Below, piece by piece: positions 42,561 through 52,279 of a stretch of DNA of 64,000 nt. The stretch comes from Pseudomonas sp. ADAK13 (GTDB lineage Bacteria; Pseudomonadota; Gammaproteobacteria; Pseudomonadales; Pseudomonadaceae): the NCBI RefSeq assembly GCF_012935715.1, contig NZ_CP052860.1, positions 7,236,099 to 7,300,098 of the forward strand, in the 5' to 3' direction. The number at the start of each line of letters is the position of its first letter. The stretch's first letter is position 1. Under the pieces are notes generated by a model, which was given only the letters and a program-made list of their open reading frames with translations, searched no databases and was not told the origin of the DNA. The translations under genes and the position numbers were made by a program.

Positions 42561-43520
42561 TCAGACCGCATGACGGCGCGGCTTCAAGGTGACCCAGAAA
42601 CGCGTGAAATGGGCCACGTCCAGCTTCAGGGTTTGCCCCAGTGTCGTGAGGATGCGGTCGGTGTCGCCCAACGGAAATGTGCCGGACACCCGCAGGTCAC
42701 TCACGGCCGGATCACAGGCCAGGTGGCCACGCCGGTAGCGGCTCAGTTCATGGAGGAAGTCTTCCAGGCGCCGCCCCTGGGCGACCAGCATGCCGCGACT
42801 CCAAGCCAGTTCGCCGTCGCGCTGGGGCCTGCGAGCCAGCAGTGTGTTAGCGTCGAAACTGATGATTTCCCCGGGTTGCAGACTGATGGTGCCCATGGGG
42901 ATTTGCGCCGAAAGCACACCCTGGTCGGCGCCCAGTTGGGTGAAGCCACCACGCTGGCGAATGCTGAAGCGACTGGCGGTGGCACGGGTCAGGCCTTCGG
43001 CGGTTTTTACCCACAGGGGGCGCGTATCCGCCGGGTTGGGCAGCACCAGGATTTCGCCACGCAACAGGCTGATCTGCCGAACGTCCTCGGTGTATTTCAC
43101 GTCGATGGCCGTGTCGGTATTGAGCTGGACTTCGGTGTTGTCCGCCAGGTCGATACGCCATTGTTCGCCGACACCGGTGCTGTACTCGCTGGTCCAGTGC
43201 TGCACCAAGGGTGTATCCCGGGCCGCCCATGCCACGCTGCCGGCTGCCAGTAGCAGCGCAAGGTTCTTGATCACCCGGCGCCGCGACAAAGCCGGCAGCA
43301 GTGCCGCATTCACCAAGGCCTGGTGAGCCGGCGCACGCACGTCGTGCATGCGCTGAAAAAATCGTTGCGAATGCTGCCACGCCAGCTCATGGGCCGGGTC
43401 TTGCTGGCGCCAGGCAAGCCAGGCGGCACGGGTCTGTTCGCTGACATCCGGCGATTGCAATTCCAGTTGCCAATGCATGGCCTGCTCGGCCGCCTCCAGG
43501 GACAGTGGCGAAGGTTTCAT
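42561..43520 (-). CDS. FecR-family anti-sigma regulator
   Basis: 319 residues. The N-terminal cytoplasmic part (DUF4880-like: AAEQAMHWQLELQSPDVSEQTRAAWLAWRQQDPAHELAW) binds the sigma factor. One membrane helix lies at ~82-97 (IKNLALLLAAGSVAWAA). The periplasmic FecR domain follows (EYSTGVGEQWRIDLADNTEVQLNTDTAIDVKY...ISLLRGEILV). It passes the receptor signal to the FecI-type sigma factor. The ATG overlaps the stop of the sigma gene (TGATG); the receptor gene follows 84 bp later. Confidence 0.93.
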   Translation of the reverse strand: MKPSPLSLEAAEQAMHWQLELQSPDVSEQTRAAWLAWRQQDPAHELAWQHSQRFFQRMHDVRAPAHQALVNAALLPALSRRRVIKNLALLLAAGSVAWAARDTPLVQHWTSEYSTGVGEQWRIDLADNTEVQLNTDTAIDVKYTEDVRQISLLRGEILVLPNPADTRPLWVKTAEGLTRATASRFSIRQRGGFTQLGADQGVLSAQIPMGTISLQPGEIISFDANTLLARRPQRDGELAWSRGMLVAQGRRLEDFLHELSRYRRGHLACDPAVSDLRVSGTFPLGDTDRILTTLGQTLKLDVAHFTRFWVTLKPRRHAV

Positions 43521-44032
43521 CAGCGCTGGCTGTCCAGCAGGATGCACTGGGCGCCGGCCTTGACGATGTAGCGCTTGACCGTGGTGATGCTCGCGCCGAG
43601 GCGCTCGGCAATTTCGCCGTGGCTCAGGCCATCGAGTTGCGACCAGAGGAATGCCTGGCGCACCGGCAGCGCCAGGCGGCTGAGTACTTCGTCGAGGGCA
43701 GCCAGGGTTTCGAGGAGGATCCACTGGGTTTCGGCGCTGGGGGCCGACTCTTCCGGCAACAGGGCCAGGGCCTGCATATAGGCCTTTTCGAGTTTTTGCC
43801 GGCGAAAGTGATTGGACAGCACGCTCTGCGCGACCTTGGCCAGAAAGCTGCGGGGCGCCAGGACTTCAAGCGGCTGGTTCTTGGCGAGCAAGCGCAGGAA
43901 GGTGTCCTGGGCCAGGTCGGCGGCGCTCTGCGAGCAATTCAAGCGACGCCACAGCCACTGCTGCAACCAGCGGTGTTGCTGCTGGTAAAGCGTGGCCAGG
44001 TCAGTGGGAGTTGTCGCAGGAGTCGGGGACAT
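43520..44032 (-). CDS. FecI-like ECF sigma factor
   Basis: 170 residues. Region 2 is seen in ADLAQDTFLRLLAKNQ and region 4 in LETLAALDEVLSRLALPVRQAFLWSQLDGLSHGEIAERLGASITTVKRYI, the iron-starvation sigma group. It should transcribe the receptor gene at 40056-42476 when the siderophore is bound. A perfect Fur-type dyad at 44053-44069 lies 21 bp before its start, so it is made only when iron is short. Confidence 0.93.
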   Translation of the reverse strand: MSPTPATTPTDLATLYQQQHRWLQQWLWRRLNCSQSAADLAQDTFLRLLAKNQPLEVLAPRSFLAKVAQSVLSNHFRRQKLEKAYMQALALLPEESAPSAETQWILLETLAALDEVLSRLALPVRQAFLWSQLDGLSHGEIAERLGASITTVKRYIVKAGAQCILLDSQR

Positions 44033-44052
44033 GAAAGGCGCGCAGAGTGCAA

Positions 44053-44069
44053 ATGATAACGCTTATCAT
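44053..44069. promoter_or_regulatory. Fur box of the sigma/anti-sigma genes
   Basis: ATGATAA-CGC-TTATCAT, a perfect 7-bp dyad matching the core of the Fur consensus GATAATGATAATCATTATC. It lies just upstream of the fecI-type start on the minus strand. Fur-iron would repress the regulatory genes, and the receptor is then switched on by the sigma factor. Confidence 0.82.
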
Positions 44070-44101
44070 ATGACTCATGACGCCAGCGCTGCAAGTTTCT
44101 A

Positions 44102-44131
44102 CCGCAAGGGCCGGCTGGCGGCCACTTGCGG
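44102..44131. other. Hairpin-forming dyad between DUF4174 and sigma genes
   Basis: CCGCAAG and CTTGCGG enclose a second stem GGCC/GGCC. It lies 5 bp beyond the stop of the DUF4174 gene (minus strand). There is no T tract in either direction, so it may be a transcript end without being a classical terminator. Confidence 0.4.
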
Positions 44132-44135
44132 GTGT

Positions 44136-44717
44136 TCAATCATCCAGTGCCGGTTGGGGCGCTGGATGCTTGGCGTTCTTGCCGGCCTTGGCGCCAGGCT
44201 TGGCAGCCGCCGGGGCCGCGGGTTCAGGCTCGGCCGGGGCAGCCAGGTCCTTTTCCGCCTGGGGCATCTGGTCAATCGCGCTGAAGAAATCCGCCAGGTT
44301 GAGGGTGTCCGGCGGCACGGTCTTCTCGAGTTTCTTCTCGCCGTCCTTGCCCACCAGAATCACTTTGGTGCCACTGCCGGCACCCAGCTTGAGTGCGCGG
44401 ATCAGCGCGTTGGTTTCAGGCGGCGCGAGCTTCTTGTTGTCCTTTGCGTCCTTGGCGAACTTCTCGCCCTCGGCACCGATGCTGCCGAAGGACACGGTGT
44501 AGAGCACCATGTTGCGCTCTTCAAAGGACTGCTTGTTGGCAGGCTCGTCCAGCTGTTTCTTGAGGGTGGCCAACGTCGGGTTACCGGAGTCGAGTTCCAC
44601 CACCACCAACGGGCGTGACTTGCCCAGGTCCTGCTTGAGCGGATTGAGATCATCCGCGGCCAGCAGCGGCCCCGTAAAAGCCATCAAGGTAGCCAGGGTC
44701 AGCGACCGGATGAGCAT
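44136..44717 (-). CDS. Exported DUF4174-domain protein
   Basis: 193 residues with a signal peptide (residues ~1-21, LATLMAFTGPLLAADD). The central ~110 residues (SRPLVVVELDSGNPTLATLKKQL...GAGSGTKVILVGKDGEKKLE) follow the DUF4174 pattern, a thioredoxin-like fold with no CxxC here. The tail is low-complexity Ala/Pro/Lys (~155-190). It is periplasmic or outer-surface, of unknown function. AGGAGG precedes the ATG at 44717. The iron system next to it need not be related. Confidence 0.8.
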   Translation of the reverse strand: MLIRSLTLATLMAFTGPLLAADDLNPLKQDLGKSRPLVVVELDSGNPTLATLKKQLDEPANKQSFEERNMVLYTVSFGSIGAEGEKFAKDAKDNKKLAPPETNALIRALKLGAGSGTKVILVGKDGEKKLEKTVPPDTLNLADFFSAIDQMPQAEKDLAAPAEPEPAAPAAAKPGAKAGKNAKHPAPQPALDD

Positions 44718-44881
44718 GCACACCTCCTTTGAATTCCATGCAGGGTTCTTGAGTTTCATGTCTGCGACAGTCAAATTCAAGGATGATTCCTACGACAACT
44801 TCAGAAAGCGTAGGTCAGGACGCCCGCGAAGCAAGGCGTTTAGCCACCTTACGCCTCATTGTTTCTTTTGATTGCGGTTGC

Positions 44882-45502
44882 TCACCGCGGCCAGTGTCGG
44901 GCAAACACCGGCGCTACGCCGGGGTCGGTATCCACCTGTGCCAGCACCCGGACGAACTCAGGCCGCGATTGTTGTAGCGCCTCACGCCCTCCCGCCCATC
45001 GCGACACCGCCGCAGCCATGATCCCCAGTGCATTCAGCCCCTGCGCCGGGGTGAACAGTTGATCGGCAAATTGATCGGCAAACACTTCCCAGGCCCCATG
45101 CAGGCGGCGACGGGTGCCGCTGACCAGCTGTTCATGCTGCTGCGCTTCGGCGCTGTCGGTCCAGCGTTCCGGGTAGTCGATGATGCCGATCGCCGAATAA
45201 CAGTTGGCCGCGATGTACACCAGGCCACGAATGACTTGGGCAGGCTTCTGGGGCAGCAGGCCGGAGGCAGGAAATTGCAGACCGAGGTGAATCAGGATCG
45301 CCGCACTTTCGGTCAACACGCTGCCATCGGGCAGTTGCAGGGTAGGAATTTGCTTGAGCGGGTTGATCCGCGCCAGGGCCTCGCTGCCCGCGCTGTGCTC
45401 CCAGGAGCAGGCGTCAACCTGACGCCACTCAACACCGCAACGCTGCAGGGCGACTTCGATGATGCACGAGCCGGTGCCTTGGGTTCCGTAAAGGGTGTAC
45501 AC
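44882..45502 (-). CDS. Glutathione S-transferase family protein
   Basis: 206 residues. The N-terminal thioredoxin-like domain (MYTLYGTQGTGSCIIEVALQRCG, then NPLKQIPTLQLPDGSVLTESAAILIHL) has the glutathione-binding PxLxxxDGxxLTES pattern. The C-terminal helical domain follows. Ser12 in GTGSCIIEVAL would be the catalytic residue of a bacterial (beta/theta-like) GST. The substrate is unknown. It stands alone, with its start 70 bp from the divergent AbrB-like gene. Confidence 0.86.
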   Translation of the reverse strand: MYTLYGTQGTGSCIIEVALQRCGVEWRQVDACSWEHSAGSEALARINPLKQIPTLQLPDGSVLTESAAILIHLGLQFPASGLLPQKPAQVIRGLVYIAANCYSAIGIIDYPERWTDSAEAQQHEQLVSGTRRRLHGAWEVFADQFADQLFTPAQGLNALGIMAAAVSRWAGGREALQQSRPEFVRVLAQVDTDPGVAPVFARHWPR

Positions 45503-45572
45503 GGTGCCGAGCCTCCTGGCAGTGGGTTGAGGTGTTAGGCTAGGCCGTTCAATCGTTCAACGGGAAGCCATC

Positions 45573-45788
45573 ATGCACAGTAAACGCGTCACGATCGAAG
45601 ACTGGGACGGCGACGGCGCCATTCGCCTGCCAGACGAAGCCTTGCAGGAGTTGGGGCTGGATGTGGGCGACACGCTGTATATCGTCGAGACCTATGTGGG
45701 CACGCAGAAAGGCTTTGTGTTGTCGACCACACCGAAAATCGCCGACCGGATGGATGAGTTGGTGGAGGAGTTGAGCCACAAGCCCTGA
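45573..45788 (+). CDS. AbrB/MazE-type DNA-binding protein, orphan antitoxin-like
   Basis: 71 residues. The pattern RVTIEDWDGDGAIRLPDEALQELGLDVGDTLYIVE is the swapped-hairpin AbrB fold as in MazE antitoxins; the C-terminal helix (KIADRMDELVEELSHK) would normally neutralise a toxin. No toxin gene is next to it: a GNAT gene follows on the other strand. It may be a free-standing regulator or the remains of a module. Confidence 0.8.
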   Translation: MHSKRVTIEDWDGDGAIRLPDEALQELGLDVGDTLYIVETYVGTQKGFVLSTTPKIADRMDELVEELSHKP

Positions 45789-45803
45789 GGCTTGCGGCAA
45801 CCC

Positions 45804-46382
45804 TCAGTAAGCCAGCTTGGCCAGCAAACCCGCCTTCACCTGCGGCCATTCCGGATCAATGATGCTGAAGCGCACCGAGTTGCGCTTGCGGCCATCGGGC
45901 ATGATGCGCTCGTGGCGCACGATCCCTTCCTGTACCGCACCGAGGCGCAGGATCGCGGCCCGGGATTTCTCATTCAGTTCATCGGTGGTGAACTGCACCC
46001 GCACACAGTCCATGACTTCAAACGCGTGGGTCAGCAGCAATAGCTTGGCCTCGGTGTTGACCCCGGACTTCTGCACCGACTGGCTGATAAACGTGTGGCC
46101 GATCTCCAGCTTGCGGTTGACCCGATCAACCTTCCAGAAGCGGGTGCTGCCCACTACCTCGCCGGTGTCACGGCGCACGATCACAAACGGCATCATGGTG
46201 CCTGCGTCACGCCCGGCCAGGGCGATGTCCACGTACTTGTCGACCGTGTCGGGGCCCGGCACATTGGTCACCTTCAGGTTCCACAATTGCCCGTCGGCGG
46301 CGGCCTGTACCAGGGCGGCCGAATGTTCGCGTTGCAGGGGGCGGAGTTCGACCGTGGTGCCGGTCAGGGTGATTTCAGTCAT
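45804..46382 (-). CDS. GNAT-family N-acetyltransferase
   Basis: 192 residues, RimJ/RimL type. Landmarks are VELRPLQREHSAALVQAA at the N-terminus, VVGSTRFWKVDRVNRKLEIGHTFISQSVQKSGVNTEAKLLLLTHAFE (acetyl-CoA binding region), and RLGAVQEGIVRHERIMPDGRKRNSVRFSIID. The substrate is unknown. The start at 46382 is chosen by family fit. It lies 72 bp downstream of polB on the same strand. Confidence 0.87.
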   Translation of the reverse strand: MTEITLTGTTVELRPLQREHSAALVQAAADGQLWNLKVTNVPGPDTVDKYVDIALAGRDAGTMMPFVIVRRDTGEVVGSTRFWKVDRVNRKLEIGHTFISQSVQKSGVNTEAKLLLLTHAFEVMDCVRVQFTTDELNEKSRAAILRLGAVQEGIVRHERIMPDGRKRNSVRFSIIDPEWPQVKAGLLAKLAY

Positions 46383-46454
46383 GGGAGTGCTGCGCCGTCT
46401 GGTGGTCGTCAGTGGCCAAGATTGCAGGCTCTGGCCACTGCAAGGCAAGCCGTT

Positions 46455-48812
46455 TTAGAACAAGCCCATCTGGCCACCCACCAGGGTGCCAAAGTCGTCG
46501 CTGACAAACGGCAGGATCGCGTCTGCCACCGGTTGCAGTTGCCGGGTGACGTAGTGGTCGTAGTCGATCGGTGCCTGGCGCACTTCCAGCGGTTCCGGGC
46601 CGTTGACGGTGATCACGTAGCTGATCCAGCCGCCGTTCTGGTACTGGCGCGGGCGGCCCTGGCGGTCGTTGTATTCGTCGGCCAGGCGCGCGGCGCGCAC
46701 ATGGGGCGGCACGTTGCGTTCGTAGTCGCCCAGTTGCCGGCGCAGGCGTTTGCGGTAGATCAGTAACTCGTCGAGCTCACCACTCAAGGTGCGGCGCACG
46801 TAGTCGCGCACGTAATCCTGATGGGGCTGGCGGTGGAAGATCCGACGGTAGAGCTCCTGCTGGAATTGCCGGGCCAGGGGCGACCAGTCGCTGCGCACGG
46901 TTTCCAGGCCTTTGTAGATCATTTCTTCGCTGCCATCGGCGCGGGTGACCAGCCCGGCGTAGCGCTTTTTGCTGCCCTCTTCCGCGCCGCGAATGGTCGG
47001 CATCAGGAAGCGGCTGAAGTGGGTTTCGTATTGCAGCTCCAGGGCACTCTGCAGGCCGAACTCCTTCTGCAGGCGTTCGCGCCACCAGGTGTTGACGTGC
47101 TGCACCAGGTCCAGGCCGATGCGCGTGGCGTCTTCCTGGGAGTGGGCGCTGCCGAGCCAGACGAAGGTGGAGTCGGTGTCGCCGTAGATCACTTCATAGC
47201 CCCGGGCTTCGACCAGTTCGCGGGTCTGGCGCATGATCTGGTGGCCGCGCAGGGTGATGGACGACGCCAGCCGGGTGTCGAAGAAGCGGCAACCGCTGGA
47301 ACCGAGTACACCGTAGAAGGCGTTCATGATGATCTTCAGGGCCTGTGACAGCGGCGCGTTGTGTTCGCGCTTGGCCACTTCGCGGCCTTCGGAAACCCGC
47401 GCGACGATCGATGGCAGGCAATGCCGGGTACGGGAAAACCGCGCACCGCGAAAGCCTTCCACCGACTCGCTGTCTTCGGGGTGACGCAGGCCTTCGATCA
47501 GGCCCACCGGGTCGATCAGAAAGCTGCGGATGATCGACGGGTAAAGGCTTTTGTAGTCGAGCACCAGCACCGATTCGTAGAGGCCCGGGCGCGAGTCCAT
47601 GACAAACCCGCCGGGGCTGGCCTGGGGCGGTTTGTCTCCCAGGTTCGGCGCGACGAAACCCTGGCGGTGCATCAGCGGCATGTACAGGTGAGTGAACGCG
47701 GCCACCGAACCGCCGTTGCGGTCTGCCGGCAGGCCGGTGACGCTGGCCCGCTCCAGGAGAAATTTCAGCAGCTCGGTCTTCTCGAAAATCCGCGTCACCA
47801 GCTCGCAGTCCTTGAGGTTGTAGCGCGCCAGTGCAGGCTTGTCCTCGGCAAACATGCGGTTGATTTCGTCCATGCGCTGGTACGGCGTAGAGATCGATTT
47901 GCCTTCGCCGAGCAAGGTCTGGGCGACGTTTTCCAGGCTGAAGGATTCAAAACTCCAGGTCGCCGACCGCAGGGCTTCGATGCCATCGATGATCAGCCGC
48001 CCGGCCGCCGCGGCGAAGTAGTGATTGCGGCTGCCGTGTTCGCGCCAGCCCATGGCATCGCCGCCACGGCCGAGCAACAGCGGCACGTTCAGGCGCTGCG
48101 CATGTTCGTGCAGGACACGCAGGTCGAACTGCACCAGGTTCCAGCCGATGATCGCGTCGGGATCATGGGTGGCGAGCCACTGGTTCAGGCGTTCCAGCAG
48201 TTCGGCGCGGGTGTCGCAGTAGTCGAGCTTGAAGTCCACCGCGTCGGTTTTGTTCGGTGGGCCGAGCATGTACACCTGGCGCTCGCCGCAGCCTTCGAGG
48301 GCGATGGAATACAGGTCGCCCTGGGCGGTGGTCTCGATGTCCAGCGATACCAGCTTGAGGGGCGGGCGGTAATCCGGCGCAGGTTTCATCTGCGCCTCCA
48401 CCAGCATGCCGCCCTCGCCCGGCGTGCCGCCGAACCACACCGGTGCGGTGATGAAGCGCTCCATCATGTAGCGATCGGGTGGGCGCACATCGCCTTCGTA
48501 GACGTCGATGCCGGCTTTGCGCAGGCGTTTTTCCAGGTCCATCGATTGGCGATGCTGTTTGGTGTAGAGGCCCAGCACCGGGCGATGGTGGAAATCGCAC
48601 AGCGCCAGGTCGCGCCACTCGATGCCGCGCTCACCCTTGAGTTGCAGTTCGGCGGGCTTGCGATGGGCCTGGGGGATGAACATCACGGAGGTCTGCACCG
48701 GCAAGCGCACAAACCTTGGGCCTTGATCGGTGGCCAGCCAGAAACTGACCTCCGTGCCCGCCGGGGTGTCGCGCCAATGCCGGGTCAGGACAAACCCCTG
48801 CTGTAAATCCAC
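46455..48812 (-). CDS. polB: DNA polymerase II (family B)
   Basis: 785 residues, the size of E. coli DNA polymerase II. Exonuclease motif I is [10 protein letters not shown]. Polymerase motifs are [15 protein letters not shown] (motif A), a KxxxNAFYG-type motif B ([14 protein letters not shown]), and [10 protein letters not shown] (motif C). It is a proofreading polymerase for damage bypass and replication restart, usually SOS-induced. The start is the GTG at 48812 with GAGGTG 8 bases before it; a TTG five codons upstream is an alternative. Confidence 0.95.
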   Translation of the reverse strand: MDLQQGFVLTRHWRDTPAGTEVSFWLATDQGPRFVRLPVQTSVMFIPQAHRKPAELQLKGERGIEWRDLALCDFHHRPVLGLYTKQHRQSMDLEKRLRKAGIDVYEGDVRPPDRYMMERFITAPVWFGGTPGEGGMLVEAQMKPAPDYRPPLKLVSLDIETTAQGDLYSIALEGCGERQVYMLGPPNKTDAVDFKLDYCDTRAELLERLNQWLATHDPDAIIGWNLVQFDLRVLHEHAQRLNVPLLLGRGGDAMGWREHGSRNHYFAAAAGRLIIDGIEALRSATWSFESFSLENVAQTLLGEGKSISTPYQRMDEINRMFAEDKPALARYNLKDCELVTRIFEKTELLKFLLERASVTGLPADRNGGSVAAFTHLYMPLMHRQGFVAPNLGDKPPQASPGGFVMDSRPGLYESVLVLDYKSLYPSIIRSFLIDPVGLIEGLRHPEDSESVEGFRGARFSRTRHCLPSIVARVSEGREVAKREHNAPLSQALKIIMNAFYGVLGSSGCRFFDTRLASSITLRGHQIMRQTRELVEARGYEVIYGDTDSTFVWLGSAHSQEDATRIGLDLVQHVNTWWRERLQKEFGLQSALELQYETHFSRFLMPTIRGAEEGSKKRYAGLVTRADGSEEMIYKGLETVRSDWSPLARQFQQELYRRIFHRQPHQDYVRDYVRRTLSGELDELLIYRKRLRRQLGDYERNVPPHVRAARLADEYNDRQGRPRQYQNGGWISYVITVNGPEPLEVRQAPIDYDHYVTRQLQPVADAILPFVSDDFGTLVGGQMGLF

Positions 48813-48938
48813 CTTGCCACACCTCAAGAATCACTTTCAGGGCGTGATTCTACTCGGCCTGTGACAAGGCGCGACGATTTAACGGAAATGACCTACGCCT
48901 ACGGAGACCGCAACCTCACAAACTTGTTGCAGAATATT

Positions 48939-48957
48939 AATGACAATTACTATCATT
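48939..48957. promoter_or_regulatory. Fur box of the second receptor gene
   Basis: AATGACAATTACTATCATT, a 19-mer close to the Fur consensus, about 85 bp before the receptor start. It sits in a stretch richer in A and T than its surroundings. Iron would repress the receptor directly. Confidence 0.75.
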
Positions 48958-49042
48958 CGCACCGGAGTCGTATCCGCGCAGCGAGGACGCGCAACGTTGT
49001 TGCCCTTTTCCTCACAGTGACGGTTCGCCGTCAGGATCGACC

Positions 49043-51277
49043 ATGCCCACTTCCACCCGTTTGGCTGTGCCGTTTCGCCCTACCCTGCTCGCCCTTTGCT
49101 GCTCCCTGAGCCTCGCCGCTCACGCCGCAACTCCAGAAACCCCGCAGGATGCGAACAACAGTCAGGACGGCAAGGCGCTGGAATTGGGCGCCACCACCAT
49201 CAGTGCCGACGCGCCTACGCCCAATGCCCTGCCCCCGGTGTACGCCGGCGGCCAGGTCGCCCGTGGCGGGCAACTGGGTGTGCTGGGCAACCAGGACATC
49301 ATGGACGTGCCGTTCAGCATGTCTTCCTACACCGAAAAACTGATCCGCGACCAGCAGGCCGAAAACGTCGGCGACGTGCTGCTCAACGATTCGTCCGTGC
49401 GCCAGGCGTCGGGTTATGCGAACCAGGCCCAGGCCTTTGTGATTCGTGGCTTGCCGCTGAATGGCGACGACATTTCGTTCAACGGTTTGTACGGCATCCT
49501 GCCGCGCCAGATCATGTCCACCGACGCCCTGGAACGGGTTGAAGTGTTCAAGGGCCCCAACGCCTTTATCAACGGCGTGACGCCCGGCGGCTCCGGGATT
49601 GGCGGCGGTGTGAACCTGCAACCCAAACGCGCCGATGATGTGCCGTTGCGCCGTTTCAGCACCGACATCAGCAGTGATGGCCGGGTCGGCGAGCACCTGG
49701 ACATCGGCCAGCGTTTTGGTGAAGACAACCGGTTTGGCGCGCGGGTGAATATTTCCCAGCGTGAAGGCGATACCGGGATTGATGACGAGAGCCAGCGCTC
49801 GAAGCTGTTTGCGGTTGGCCTGGATTATCGCGGTGACGCCCTGCGCTTGTCGGGGGATTTTGTCTACTCGAAACAGCAGATCAATGGCGGGCGCAACACC
49901 GTATTGCTCGGCCAGAACCTGACCCACATCCCCAACGCGCCGTCGGCCGACATCAACTACGCGCCGAGCTGGGGCACCAGCAGCCTGGAAGACACCTTCG
50001 GCATGCTGCGCGCCGAGTACGACCTGAACGACACCTGGACGGCCTACATCGCTGGCGGCGCCAAACACACCAACGAGATTGGCCGTTACTCGTCGGTCAC
50101 CCTGAATGACACCCTGGGCAATGCCACCGTCAGCGGCTCGCGCATCGCCCACCAGGAAGACAACACCAGCCTGATGGCGGGCCTGAACGGCAAGTTCCAG
50201 ACCGGCTCGGTCAGCCACAAGCTGAACCTCGGGCTGACCGGCATCTGGGCCCAGACGCGCAACGCCTATGACTTCGACTTCACCGGCCACGCCAGCAATA
50301 TCTATAACCCGGTGGACGTTGCCGAGCCGGTCAAGGGCGGCTCGGTGGGCGGCGACCTGAACGACCCGGGTATCACCGCCAAGACCTTCGCCCGCAGTGC
50401 GGCGGTCTCGGATACCCTGGGCTTTATGGATGATCGCTTGCTGGTGACTGCCGGTTTGCGCCGCCAGGAACTGGTGGTTCAGGGCTTTGCCTACGGCACC
50501 GGCACTCGCACTGCCGACTACGACAAGTCGATCACTACACCGGTGTATGGCCTGGTGTTCAAGCCGTGGGACCATGTGTCGTTCTATGCCAACCATATTG
50601 AAGGGCTGGCACAGGGGCCTACCGCGCCTCAGACCGCCGGCACCGCCCCCATCAGCAACGCCGGGCAGGCCTACGCCCCGGCGCGCTCGAAACAGACCGA
50701 AGCCGGGGTCAAGGTCGACATGGGTACCTATGGCGCAACCCTGGGCGTGTATCGCATCGAGCAACCAACCGACGGTTACTCACAACTCAGCGCCGACGGG
50801 TTAAGCGCCACCTATGTTCGCCAGGGCGAGCAAGTCAACAAAGGCGTGGAGCTCAACGTCTTCGGCGAACCGATCGCCGGCCTTCGTTTGCTGGGCGGTG
50901 CAACCATCATCCACACCGAAGTCCACGGCACCCAGAACGGCGCCAACGACGGCAACCGCGCCATCGGCGTACCGACCTTCCAGTTGAATGCCGGCGTGGA
51001 TTGGGATGTACCGGGACTGCAAGGGGTGACGGTTAACGGCCGCATGCTACGCACTGGCGGCCAATATGCCGACGCCGCCAACACCCTCAGCCTGCCCACC
51101 TGGAACCGCTTCGACGTGGGCGCGCGCTACACCTTCAAGGTGGATCAGCGTGACGTCACCCTCGGCGCCACCGTGGAGAACGTCGCCAATACCAAGTACT
51201 GGGAATCGGCACTCGGCGGCTACCTGACCCAAGGTGATCCGCGTGTGGCCAAGCTGTCGGCCAGCATCGACTTCTAA
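49043..51277 (+). CDS. TonB-dependent siderophore receptor, without signalling domain
   Basis: 744 residues. A signal peptide (~1-29, LSLAAHAATP) and TonB-box-like stretch (LELGATTISAD) lead to the plug (VPFSMSSYTEKLIRDQQAENVGDVL, VEVFKGPNAFINGVTPGGSGIGGGVNL) and a barrel ending in KLSASIDF. It has no STN domain, unlike the receptor at 40056-42476, so it is likely controlled only by Fur. It resembles ferrichrome-type receptors (FiuA/FcuA), but the ligand is not certain. It is probably monocistronic. Confidence 0.92.
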   Translation: MPTSTRLAVPFRPTLLALCCSLSLAAHAATPETPQDANNSQDGKALELGATTISADAPTPNALPPVYAGGQVARGGQLGVLGNQDIMDVPFSMSSYTEKLIRDQQAENVGDVLLNDSSVRQASGYANQAQAFVIRGLPLNGDDISFNGLYGILPRQIMSTDALERVEVFKGPNAFINGVTPGGSGIGGGVNLQPKRADDVPLRRFSTDISSDGRVGEHLDIGQRFGEDNRFGARVNISQREGDTGIDDESQRSKLFAVGLDYRGDALRLSGDFVYSKQQINGGRNTVLLGQNLTHIPNAPSADINYAPSWGTSSLEDTFGMLRAEYDLNDTWTAYIAGGAKHTNEIGRYSSVTLNDTLGNATVSGSRIAHQEDNTSLMAGLNGKFQTGSVSHKLNLGLTGIWAQTRNAYDFDFTGHASNIYNPVDVAEPVKGGSVGGDLNDPGITAKTFARSAAVSDTLGFMDDRLLVTAGLRRQELVVQGFAYGTGTRTADYDKSITTPVYGLVFKPWDHVSFYANHIEGLAQGPTAPQTAGTAPISNAGQAYAPARSKQTEAGVKVDMGTYGATLGVYRIEQPTDGYSQLSADGLSATYVRQGEQVNKGVELNVFGEPIAGLRLLGGATIIHTEVHGTQNGANDGNRAIGVPTFQLNAGVDWDVPGLQGVTVNGRMLRTGGQYADAANTLSLPTWNRFDVGARYTFKVDQRDVTLGATVENVANTKYWESALGGYLTQGDPRVAKLSASIDF

Positions 51278-51389
51278 CCCCAGCTCCTACAGAAAAGCAG
51301 ATCTGTTTTCAGCCCTTTTGTTTGCCGGATATTGGACAGCCGCGTGCCAACTGCGTAGTTTTTCACCCACTGCGCACAAGGACCCCGGC

Positions 51390-52274
51390 ATGTCCCCCGA
51401 CCTCACTTCCATCGAGCTGTTCCTCAAGGCGGTCAAGCTGGGCAACCTGTCCCGGGCGGCCGAGCAATCCCATATCTCCCTCTCTGCCGCCAGCCGACGC
51501 CTGTCGCTGCTGGAGCAGCACTTCAAGGTCGCCCTGCTGACCCGCACTTCCACCGGCGTTTCACCGACGGCGGCCGGGGAGGTGTTGGCCCAGCATGCAC
51601 AGTCGATCCTGCGGGCAGTGGACGGCATGCACGCGGACCTCGCCGACTACGCCAAGGGCGCCACCGGCCGGGTGTGCCTGTACGCCAACAGTTCAGCAAT
51701 GAGCCAGGAACTGCCGCGCCAATTGACCCAGTGGAACACGTTGCACCCGGGCATCCGCCTGGACATTCGCGAGGAGCGCAGCCGGGAAATTCTCCAGGCG
51801 GTACGCGATGGCGTGGCGGATGTCGGCATTGTCACCACCCGGCACAGCGGTGAAGAACTGCGCTTTGAGCCCTACTGCCAGGACCGCCTGTGCCTGATCG
51901 TGCCCAACGACCATCCATTGAAAATGCGCCACGCGCGCTTTGAAGATTTGCTCGGCTATGACTTCGTTGGGCTGGAAGACAACGCCGCCATCACCCCGCT
52001 GATTACCGACGCCGCCGCCGCGATCGGCATGCCGTTGCGGCTACGGATGCAGGTGCGCAGTTTCGAAGCGGTGTGCCGCCTGATCGCCGCCGGCCAGGGC
52101 GTGGGCGTGTTGCCACAGGGCGCGGTGCAGATTTTCCGCAAGGAGATGGCCTTGCGCTTTATCGAAATCGACGACAGCTGGGCCGACCGGCAGATGTACC
52201 TGTGCATGCGCAAGGAACAGCCTTCACTGACCAGCCTGGCGCTGTTCGACTACCTCAGCGCCAACCCGGCATAA
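51390..52274 (+). CDS. LysR-family regulator
   Basis: 294 residues. The N-terminal helix-turn-helix is SIELFLKAVKLGNLSRAAEQSHISLSAASRRLSLLEQHF. The C-terminal co-inducer domain runs from ~90 to 290 (RVCLYANSSAMSQELPRQLTQW). It precedes the tartrate dehydrogenase gene on the same strand, 120 bp away with a hairpin in between, and likely controls the four-gene set downstream. The start at MSPDLTS is set by family alignment. Confidence 0.9.
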   Translation: MSPDLTSIELFLKAVKLGNLSRAAEQSHISLSAASRRLSLLEQHFKVALLTRTSTGVSPTAAGEVLAQHAQSILRAVDGMHADLADYAKGATGRVCLYANSSAMSQELPRQLTQWNTLHPGIRLDIREERSREILQAVRDGVADVGIVTTRHSGEELRFEPYCQDRLCLIVPNDHPLKMRHARFEDLLGYDFVGLEDNAAITPLITDAAAAIGMPLRLRMQVRSFEAVCRLIAAGQGVGVLPQGAVQIFRKEMALRFIEIDDSWADRQMYLCMRKEQPSLTSLALFDYLSANPA

Positions 52275-52279
52275 CCCTT

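Noticed and set aside
44102..44131. Rho-independent terminator
   Set aside because: Good stem but no T tract on either strand; kept only as a hairpin of unknown role.
48861..49109. 82-codon frame upstream of the second receptor
   Set aside because: It overlaps the Fur box and the receptor start in another frame, with no recognisable product.
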